Shown: piece by piece, positions 56,105-64,000 of the stretch
How the letters are laid out: each line of letters begins with the position of its first letter
Numbering within the stretch: the stretch's first letter is position 1
Source of the DNA: Epiperipatus broadwayi
Taxonomy: Eukaryota > Onychophora > Udeonychophora > Euonychophora > Peripatidae
NCBI GenBank assembly: GCA_028023455.1
Contig: JAQFVV010012395.1
Span: 10,104,154-10,168,153, forward strand
Direction: 5' to 3'
DNA: 64,000 bases
Translations under genes and position numbers: made by a program
The notes under the pieces: generated by a model
Seen by the model: only the letters and a program-made list of their open reading frames with translations
The model's database searches: none
Told to the model about the DNA's origin: nothing

Positions 56105-58383
56105 ATTAATAAGAGCAATCTTCCCTGTAGAGACAGGTATGTCCTTGACAGCGACTGAACCACCTTAGTAGCATTGCTTATGATGGATTTTTGTAGGCAG
56201 ACAGACATAGCAGTCTGTGACTTGAAGATAGGAAACCCCAGAAAACACTGAGGTTCCGCTAAAAAATTGGATAGTATTTTCCTACCAGTGTTGATGCACC
56301 AGGATGATGACTTGTGAGGATTGATGGATAATTTATAATCTTTAGTATAATTGGTAATTATGGAATGAAGTGTCTTCAGATATTTACGGGATGGAAGAAT
56401 CACAAGTATGTCATCCATGTATGCAAAAACCTTGATGTTTTTCTTAAGCCGGGGCACATATATACCTGGAAGCTGATCTAGCTCTTTAATCAGAGGGTCG
56501 ATGTACTTTATGAACAATAGACCACTCAACAGTGATCCTTGTGGTATGGATCTTGAAGGGCCAAATCCATCTGAGTAATGTCCATTTATGGAAATATGAA
56601 TATGCCTATTATTCAGGAGATTGTCCAATATCTGAATTATCTGTTTTGATATGTCCAACTGAGATAGCAATTCAAGAAGAATGTTGACATCTACTGTATC
56701 AAAAGCATTGGACACATCCAGTTGGACTGCCACAGGCCGGGATTTTCTGTTAGATCTAATGTTATCAAGCAGAATTTTCACTTCACCAATTGCAGTCAGC
56801 GCCGATGATCCCTTCCTTGCATATTGAGAGGCCGATATATCCTGTAGAATGGCATTCTGAATTTTTTCTTTTATTATAACCTCCATGACTTTGAACAAAA
56901 TTGGTGTCATCGATATTGGTCTGATACTGCTAAGAGAGGTAGGATCCCGGTTCTTTTTAATGAATGGAACCATGGCAATTGGATATAGGTTAGGAATTAC
57001 TCTCCTTTGAATGGCGAGGTAGGTTAACATGTTTAATATAATCCTCGCAGTAAAAAAAATTAAGTGAGGGAACACAAACTTCGGGATAGCATGAATCCCA
57101 GGATGAACACTGTCTGGGAGACCCTGCAACCTACTGGTGATGTCTTGGAGTGTAATACCATGATCTGCCTCTCCGGTTGTGCCCACCCACTCCAAGGCAA
57201 GGTTTGTGCGGTGACCTAAGAGAAGGTTTTGAAAGTGGTTCTTTATGTGTAAAATCATATTCGCACCAGTAAGCAATGAAGTAGGAACCTTCTGTTTCTT
57301 TCTGGCCCCCAGAGCCCACCTGAGATAGCCCCGGGTCCAGCAATGTTGAGCTGGCAGGTAATTCCTTGCATTTTTTGTAGCTATTATCTCTGCTACTGCT
57401 GATTGTTTTGATCTGTATGAAGCTTTAAGCTCAAGTAAGTATTCAATGTTGTGATCCTGACCATTGAAGTTTTTAATTTTCCAATTCAGGCTGTCCAATT
57501 CACGCATCAGTGTGGTTGTTCCCTTAAGCTTGAAGGTGTATTGAGTAATCAGCGACTGAATAATGCCTATAAATGTAGTCCAGGCCTCGACCGGGTGTAG
57601 GTATATGAGGTTCACCTTGTGAAAAAGAATGTAGGCCTCTGAGAAGAATGCCTCAGTGGTGTTGGTTTTAGTGAACATTCTGAGACTCCGGTTGACTTTA
57701 ATTTGTTGAAAGTTGTTCAGCTCTATGGATGCCACAATCGCAAAATAATCTGAAAAGGCTGTCGGTTGCAGTCTAGCCTCTATCCCATAGTGCAATTCGG
57801 CTGAGTAGAACATTAAATCAATGAGTGTGCGACTATTTTTTGTATAGAATGAAAATGCATCAGGTGGAAAGAATCCCCTCCCGTTGAGAAATACTTTGTT
57901 GAGTAGGGGTAAATATTTCTTTGTGAAGGATTCATAGGAGATGTTAAAGTCACCGAGCAGAATGGTAGGTGCATTATTATTAGTAGTAATTAGGTTAATT
58001 GTGTGGACTATTTTCAGCAGTGTTGCATGAACATTGGCGCTGTATACATAAATCACATTGAAAGTATTCAAGGAGAAGGTAAACTCCAAGGCAATTAGGT
58101 TCTGATCTAAATAAATTGTTCTGAAGGAGGTTGGAGCCAGAAGATTATTTATTATTACCCCAACTCCTCCCCTAGCCGCATGACCTGTAGATAAATGGGT
58201 GAATCCTATTTTACTAAGTTCTGATTTTATGAAGTAGTTTGAGTTTAGGTGATATTTTGTTTCACCTATGAACAACATATGTGGTGAGTTTTGCCTAAAG
58301 AAATGCCTGATGGCATTAATATGACCGAGGGAATTAATACCTCGGACATTGACAGCAGAGATTAAACATTTATTGTTATCCAT
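56101..58383 (-). pseudogene. LINE ORF2: APE endonuclease and reverse transcriptase
   Basis: A 760-residue frame. The endonuclease occupies about residues 1-230: GETK at 40-43, RGGVGV at 71-76, GDFN at 144-147. The C-terminal SDH catalytic triplet reads SDY (about 211-213), a single C-to-T change that would remove the catalytic His. The RT follows: LDVSNAFDTV at 555-564 (motif A), IPQGS at 613-617, AYMDDIL at 654-660 (catalytic YMDD). The frame then breaks at about 56128. ORF2 starts at ATGGATAA, overlapping the ORF1 stop. It nicks target DNA and reverse-transcribes the element. This copy is probably dead because of the frameshift and SDY. Confidence 0.93.
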
Positions 58384-59300
58384 TGCAAGGTGGCCCGCTA
58401 GATTCCACCGCAGGCGGTTTCAATGAAGCATCAGCAGACTCTTTTTTTTTATTAATTTCCTTGCAGATGTTTGGAGGGATGTTTAAATCTGAAGTGGGGA
58501 GGTCCACAGGCAAACCATTGGTAGGATAACCAGTTAACAAATCAGATGGAAGATTAATCTTGCGTTTCTTTTCTGTGGCTCCTTTATGCTTATTGTTCGT
58601 TGCATTTGATATTGTGGGTTTAGACTTTTGCCTCACTGGGAATGCCATCTCTTCTTCTCCTGAGCTAGGACTAGATACAACCCATGGTTTTCTTTTATGA
58701 CTGGTGCTAGGAGTGATGAATCTCTCCATCTCATCTGCAGACCAGGAAGTGGCAGAATCTACCGGTGTTTGGCAAGGATTGATATTTTCATTAGCCACAG
58801 CTATCAGTGTATCACTAGGACTTGGTGAGATGTTATATTTACCTTGGATGGAGTTAGGTTTAGGTATTTCCGTCTTTTTTTTTTTGTTTGGTTTGATCAT
58901 CGTCTATATTGTTTTCACCAGCTCTATTACTAGATGCTGTAACTGAGCTAAAGCCTAGGCCTTCATGCAAACTCCTAGGTCCAGAATTGTGTGAATCTTT
59001 TGGTTTTGATTCCAATGGCCTTTGATTACTGTTTTGGTGACTATAGTTATGTGATGTGTTATGTTTGTAATCCTGATTACTGTTAATTAAGGAGGGCTGA
59101 TTCCTTTCATGTATTAGGATACTTTTTTTATTTGAATACTTTAAGTTGAGTTCATCTTGCTGTTCTACATTGTAGTGTTGTGCACTCGGTTGTTGTGAAG
59201 CATGTTGTACCTCCGGAACTGAATGTGAAGTCTGTTGTTGCCTACATCTGTGAGTGCGACCTTTTTTTGACCACAAGATGTACATATACGATTCAAACAC
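58376..59300 (-). pseudogene. LINE ORF1 C-terminal part
   Basis: Two overlapping frames (59300-58860 and 58900-58376) joined across an A11 run at 58873-58883. Gln/Ser/Asn-rich and of low complexity, with KRKPWVVSSPSSGEEE and KKRKINLPSDL (basic, possible nuclear localisation). The upstream boundary follows a second knuckle (CTSCGQKKGRTHRC) that is disturbed by an A7 run near 59262-59268. It ends GPPCNG and stop, overlapping the ORF2 ATG. No enzymatic domain. Confidence 0.75.
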
Positions 59301-60025
59301 TCCTTAATCAGGTGAGTTCTTTGTCCACAGTAGAAGCACTGTGGCCTAACACCTGAAAAAGATAATATCATGGGACAGCCTCTAGCCGACAACACTGTTG
59401 GAATATCTGTTGGCACTATTCCCTTTTTTAGGAGCAGTCTAAATGTTGCTTTGTTCGAGAGAATGTTGTTAAATGTTTTGTCAATTGGAAGGTAGGTGAA
59501 ACTTGTCACCTTGCCAAAGGGTTCCAATATCTCTTGTAAATAAGATTCATCTATTCCTGTAATGCAATCTTTTATTGACCCATTTAGAGTGGATGATCTG
59601 TTTATATCTACAGTTACTATGATTTTATCATCCAATACTTTAAATTTGCTTTTAAAGTTATTCCTGCCAGCCCAGGTCTTGAATTCGACTGCTATATAGC
59701 GGTCATTCGGATGGGTAGAAATCCTATGAATTTCGTTTGCAATATTTGCTCTTCTAATTAACTCAAATAAGGCATTCATTGGAAATTTAAACAGAGCACA
59801 CTTTAGGTCCGTTACCGCTAGTATAATGCTCTTATCATTGCTATAGTTAGCCAGCGATTTCAGAAGCATGTTTGGAATAGTCAGGTTAAAATTTGGGACA
59901 ATAGTATCCATTTGCTCCACTGAAAGTTGATTTAGTGTAATATTGCTTTCAATTGGATCCACTTGAACCAGATCATCTTCATAGTGTGATTGCTGTTCTA
60001 TCAACTCAAGAATGTCCATTCCCAC
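59165..60025 (-). pseudogene. LINE ORF1 RNA-binding core with CCHC zinc knuckle
   Basis: A 286-residue frame with a folded region (AVTDLKCALFKFPMNALFEL ... RYIAVEFKTWAGRNNFKSKF, quoted in parts) that looks like a gag/RRM-type nucleic-acid-binding domain. It then has CFYCGQRTHLIKEC (CX2CX4HX4C), a classic retroviral-type zinc knuckle, followed by the start of another (CTSC). ORF1 proteins coat element RNA. The frame is lost at the A7 run after CTSCGQKK, and linked upstream across an A6 run near 60032. Confidence 0.85.
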
Positions 60026-62363
60026 AGTTTTTTGATTTGTATTGCTGCCTTGGTGATCAGTATTGTGACCTGCAGGAAGAAAGGTTGGCCATTGCTAGAG
60101 TGGTTAACCGACCCAGATTGTGTCATTCCAGTCAGAGTTGCACTAGCATATGACATAGGAAGTGTGAAACATTTAGTTTCATCAGCAGGGTTAGTTTGTA
60201 GTTTAGTAAAATTTGCATTATTTGCTTGTGTGAGATTTAACAAATTATGATCAAGTTCATCTTGTTTTCCCATCGATAAGGTATGTTTTGAAGTGACAGG
60301 AGGGGAGACATTATTGTGACAAGTGCTGAGTGGTGGATGACCAGCTATGGAATGAGATTCTAACGGATATTCAAACGATTGTGTTTGTAAATTATTTTTA
60401 TTTCTATTTGGATAGTATATTTCTTTGAGCCATCCCGCGTTATTTCTAGTGCTGTTATGAAAAATTAAACTGGGAAATGATTCACTATCTATTTGACTAT
60501 GATTAGATAGTAATTTTGTGCTTGGATGCTTATCATCCAGACTTAATGCAAGGGGATTTGTATATACAGTTTTATTAGCTTTTGGCCTATATGCGTTTAT
60601 AATGTTCGTTCTGTCTTCTGATGTGGAAGAAAAACAGTCAGCATCATCGGCTAGCACCCTCTGTTCACCAGAAATGGGTTGATTTTGAGTTAGCTGGTAT
60701 GTTAGTATATTTTGGGGCAGGATTTTGGATGTTTGATGACTCAAACTGGGGTTAGATTTAGGTGTATTGTGCGACTCCCGGTTATTAAGTTTGGTTTTGC
60801 AGCCATTGGCAGTGCCATCCGCCTTCACGTGTACAATTGACATATTCTCAGATATTGATGTATTAAGAATGGAATGGTTTTTTTTTTATTTACTTTTTCC
60901 TTTTGATTAGATTCCAGATTATTCCTATTATGACCTGATTTATTGAGATTGTCCAATTTACAATCATTATCCTGACAGTTATGCTCATCGGGAGTCTTGT
61001 AATTGATATATAATGTTGGCGTAATTACGTTGGACTCTATTACGTTAGTCCCAGAGCACAAAATATCGGCATTATCGGAATTGAGATTTATATTTATTTC
61101 AACTCTGTCTTCTATTGTGAGTTCATTACTATTAATGGGGGTTGCCTCATCAGATAGAACTTTAGTTTTATTTTGTTTTGAAATATTAGGTGCTGTCTCA
61201 TAATTGCTCTCACTGTTTTCAATTAATTGTATGATATGTTGTGTGTCTCCACTATCGCTATTACATTTATTAAGAGCCTTAGACTAAAGCTTTACGTTCG
61301 AATTTTTATTCGCACTGTTAATTCTATTGCTTCTACGTTTTGTCACTTTGACTGCAGCGCCAGTTATATCAAAGCATGGAGAGCAGTAATCTAAAGTGAT
61401 GCAGTCATTAATCATTTCATTTGACTTTCCAGTGTCCATTTCTAGAGGTTTTTTATCAGTGTGTTTTTTTTTTTTTTCAATACCATTATTATTAATTTTG
61501 TAGCAGGTTTTTTTATTAGATTTTTTAAATAATCTAAGTGACTGTTGTTTCTTCTTCTTATGATTCGTTTTTTTATATTTGGTAAATGTGTTGGAGCTGT
61601 TGGCTGTATCATCGCTGACTTTCGCCGGAACGTCAGCCGTGATAGGAACTAATTTATCTGTAAGTAAATCTTTGATTTCTTTAATTTTGGGGGAGTTTGA
61701 ACAATTGTAACTTTTAATTAATTTCAGACATTTGTTATAGTTAGTCTTAATATTACATGAGCTTCTCATGGAATGTATATCGAGACTATTTGTTTGCTCT
61801 TCTGCAATAGGCCCTGTTTTACCGCAATCAAAGTGCTCAGCGTTTTGTGCAGAGCCTAGGTTCATGTTATAGTGCGGGCTTGTGGTTACGTTCATATTTA
61901 CGTTATCTTGAAACTCGTTACTTTTATTAATTTTTCCTAAATTAGTTATATTAGACATATTTAAAGATTGTCCAAAAGACATATTTTGACTTTGATTCAA
62001 TGGATTTGGTGCTTCAGTAAGATTGCTACAGCTGGCTGTTTGTATTTCTGCATTAGGCGAACTTCCAATGAAGTCTCCGTTGCTAATGTCTCCCATTAGA
62101 CCTTCGATAACGTCTTCAAGAGGTTTTTTCTGTACGACATATTTTATAGTTTTTTTTATTTTTTTTTATGAAAAAGAAACGGATCCTTTTTTTTTGAATC
62201 TTGTTAGAATACTCCAAGAACCTTTGTTAGATTTATTTTGTATTTTAATTTTCCCATAACTAGAATGATTTTGCTTTGTAATTTGGTCTAAGTTAGCCGC
62301 TTTTATGCACGGACCAAATTTTACATTATAATTCGGATTGTGAGTAACCGAACTCACATCCAT
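60001..62363 (-). pseudogene. LINE ORF1 N-terminal part with two stops and frameshifts
   Basis: Begins at MDVSSVTHNPN (ATG at 62361-62363). One frame runs to 60825 except for an in-frame TAA at 62166-62168 and an in-frame TAG at 61284-61286. It then shifts at an A10 run near 60878-60887 into the frame 60843-60001. The protein is Asn/Ser/Lys-rich and low-complexity, with no recognised domain. Long disordered N-termini occur in some LINE ORF1s. Whether the stops are mutations or recoded cannot be told here. Confidence 0.7.
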
Positions 62364-62524
62364 TTAGATAAAATATAAGAACCACTTACCTTAAACGATT
62401 TCAAGGCCTTTTTTCCGATGGTTATAAATTTAGGGAATCTTTAATAAAAAAAAAACTTTTGGGAGCTCAGGAAGGTGCTTCCTACTCAGACTATGGTAGG
62501 TGGCGTTTTAAGACATACTCTTAT

Positions 62525-63099
62525 CATTAGTTTTCAAAAAAAAAAGCAATGAAGGAAAAATTATTAGTGATTAAGTTATTTGACTGCTAGATGATGAAGA
62601 AGTTTGAAAACAATACCATCTTAAGAATAGTTTCATATTTGTTTGCTGACCAATAATTGGATGGGGCTAGTTGGTATGAGGCTGCTATCTGAAAGAAATT
62701 ATACATTTCTTTCAAAATTCTTAATTACTATTAAAAAATTGTCATGATCCACTTTGGTTTGAACTCTAGATTATGTGCTTGGAATATAGATATGTCTATC
62801 ATTATGTCATGAATCCCTTTAGTAGGTAAATTTTGCTTGTTTACAGATTTTAAAAAAATTATTTAATCCCTTGTTTAAATAATAATTAAGTATTTTCCTT
62901 ATAATCTGAACTAATTAAAATAACAGTCTCTTTGCAATCATGTAAACATTCTTTATTATGTGTATTACATAATATTTCTATAAAAGTTTCAAAATAATGA
63001 TAAAAATATATAACTAAAAATGCATAAATTAAATATATATATATACTGTTTGTATATTATATATTATAAAAATACATTTACTTTTTTTTTTTAAAGATT
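62525..63099. other. AT-rich intronic stretch, nothing recognised
   Basis: No supported feature, apart from T and TA runs near 63020-63100. Confidence 0.55.
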
Positions 63100-63194
63100 T
63101 TAAGACTTCTCATTCGATAATTTAATATACAAAATTAACAAAGCGTATGTCACACTTGAATGAGAAGCTATAAAGATACACAGAAATTATTACA

Positions 63195-63236
63195 CGCTAA
63201 GCACTTTCGAGGTCTTTTGCCTCATATTTATAGTGG
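63195..63236 (-). ncRNA. Hammerhead-like variant motif, second PLE family
   Basis: Minus strand: CACU, AUAAAUAU, stem II GAGG-CAAAAGA-CCUC, GAA, AG-UG-CU, U, AGCG. The sister copy at 63981 reads CGCU and AUGAAUAU, restoring stem I (CGCU/AGCG). So the family consensus has the AUGAAUAU core, and this copy has two point changes. Confidence 0.55.
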
Positions 63237-63306
63237 TACTGTGAGCTGCAGAACGAAAAAATAGGACAAGGGAAACAAAACAGTATGCAAAGCATATGCA
63301 AATGAA

Positions 63307-63528
63307 CTAGATAGTCCAACGTTTGGAGATGTCAAAGCAGGTATCTCATCTATTGATGGAGTTATTATTGCCATTAATAAAATATGCTTCTCTGATTTTC
63401 CGCTTGATGTCATTTTTCTCAATACAGACTATTTTAGGGCTGGAAGGTTCAAACAAATGTCCTGTTTTCTTGGAATGCTCTAAAAATGTTGATGAATTAT
63501 CATTGTTTTTCATGGCTCTATACCCCCA
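63307..63528 (-). pseudogene. PLE GIY-YIG C-terminal fragment, inverted copy
   Basis: Reads MKNNDNSSTFLEHSKKTGH ... IKRKIREAYFI ... INRRDTCFDISKRWTI and stop, the last ~70 codons only. RRDTCFxISKRWTI is shared with the array PLE, showing common ancestry. Confidence 0.85.
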
Positions 63529-63539
63529 TGCACTAATCG

Positions 63540-63909
63540 TCTAATCAATAACTCTAAGGACAAAATTGAACCTTCTCAGACTCCCCATGTCGTTTACAGC
63601 ATAGCTTGCCCACAACCTGGTTGCCGGGCCATTTATTTTGGAGAAACCAAGGCAGGCATAATCAACAGGACAGCACAACACAGATATACATATAATAGAG
63701 CCATGAAAAACAATGATAATTCATCAACATTTTTAGAGCATTCCAAGAAAACAGGACATTTGTTTGAACCTTCCAGCCCTAAAATAGTCTGTATTGAGAA
63801 AAATGACATCAAGCGGAAAATCAGAGAAGCATATTTTATTAATGGCAATAATAACTCCATCAATAGACGAGATACCTGCTTTGACATCTCCAAACGTTGG
63901 ACTATCTAG
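63540..63909 (+). pseudogene. PLE GIY-YIG fragment, plus copy
   Basis: Reads LINNSKDKIEPSQTPHVVYSI, ACPQPGCRAIYFGETKAG (CxxxxC then YFGET, the nuclease start), then the same tail as the inverted copy, ending RWTI and stop at 63907-63909. The RT is absent, so it is a 5'-truncated copy of about 125 codons. Frame is open. Confidence 0.88.
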
Positions 63910-63980
63910 TTCATTTGCATATGCTTTGCATACTGTTTTGTTTCCCTTGCCCTATTTTTTCGTTCTGCAGCTCACAGTAC

Positions 63981-64000
63981 CGCTATGAATATGAGGCAAA
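63981..64000 (+). ncRNA. Hammerhead-like variant motif, cut by the window end
   Basis: CGCT, ATGAATAT, GAGG, CAAA: the first half of the same motif as at 63195 (minus), with the consensus core. The second half lies outside. Confidence 0.45.

Larger units (their letters stand above)
54839..62507 (-). mobile_element. Full-length non-LTR retrotransposon (LINE) with 17-bp TSD
   Basis: A 7.67-kb insertion flanked by a perfect 17-bp TSD ttaagacatactcttat (54822-54838 and 62508-62524). On the minus strand: 5' UTR from 62507 (cgccacctaccatagtctga), ORF1 (62363-58376, interrupted), ORF2 (58383-55169, one frameshift), 3' UTR ending AT-rich at 54839. Target-primed integration leaves such TSDs, and their perfection says the copy is young. 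ORF architecture (gag-like CCHC ORF1; APE, RT and C-terminal CCHC in ORF2) fits APE-type LINEs. The LLWRG...GMGL C-terminal pattern is closest to the L1/Tx1 group in my judgement, but the clade is unassigned. Confidence 0.92.
63100..64000 (+). mobile_element. Second PLE family: inverted truncated pair, runs off the window
   Basis: A minus-strand copy (about 63100-63529) meets a plus-strand copy (63530-64000, continuing) head to head. Both are cut to the end of the GIY-YIG domain. The layout is the same as the left side of the array at 17277. The two copies match closely over the shared coding part. The protein is clearly related to, but distinct from, the array PLE. The left boundary and TSD are uncertain, and the right end is outside. 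Confidence 0.85.

Noticed and set aside
54822-62524. Separate host genes for the gag-like and RT frames
   Set aside because: All lie inside one TSD-bounded LINE, in the standard ORF1-ORF2 order.

Overview
The window is AT-rich animal DNA. It lies inside one protein-coding gene: three short plus-strand exons (26213-26350, 44948-45007, 51013-51216) splice in phase into the N-terminal part of a Na+/K+-ATPase alpha subunit. The first exon shown carries the HGxxDSYR N-terminal signature that I know from insects. I therefore infer an invertebrate, probably bilaterian, but I cannot name the species. The gene continues off both ends. About 26 kb of upstream intron, introns of 18.6 kb and 6.0 kb, and at least 12.8 kb of downstream intron fill the window. 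No other host gene is supported.

Almost all the rest is transposable elements. The clearest are an 8.25-kb Penelope-like element (PLE) insertion at 17277-25527 and a 7.7-kb non-LTR retrotransposon on the minus strand at 54839-62507. The PLE insertion has an inverted truncated copy, then three plus-strand copies. The last copy has an intact 764-aa RT plus GIY-YIG ORF. A 12-bp target-site duplication (TSD) flanks the insertion. The non-LTR element has a 17-bp TSD, a CCHC gag-like ORF1, and an APE/RT ORF2. A second PLE family runs off the right edge (63100-64000), again as an inverted pair. Older PLE remnants lie at 14.7-15.8, 28.0-28.5, 48.2-49.1 and 51.9-53.5 kb. Other elements are an 8-bp-TSD hAT MITE, a solo LTR, two mariner remnants, two LINE fragments and six tRNA-derived SINE copies, several of them nested.

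The most interesting layer is a set of small non-coding retroelements that look like satellites of the PLEs. Family A (eight copies), family B (a tandem dimer at 7811-8291), family C (34079-34295) and a cluster at 54183-54680 are 85-840 bp long. Those with visible ends have 13-16-bp TSDs, and most are two unequal arms in inverted orientation. In each dated pair one outer end extends about 36-57 nt beyond the other, as in the big PLE insertion. Families A and B carry hammerhead-ribozyme-like motifs (CUGAUGA, stem II, GAAAC, a 2-bp stem III, GUC, and a pairing stem I). A near-perfect separate example is at 30751-30792.

Both the active-looking PLE, the 63-kb PLE and the 54-kb cluster share a different motif with the same fold but a non-canonical AUGAAUAU 5' core. 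It is followed by GAA, a 2-bp stem III and U, and its helices show compensatory changes between families. My reading is an ecosystem of PLEs and hammerhead-bearing non-autonomous partners inside the introns of this gene. Catalysis and mobilisation are inferences, not shown.
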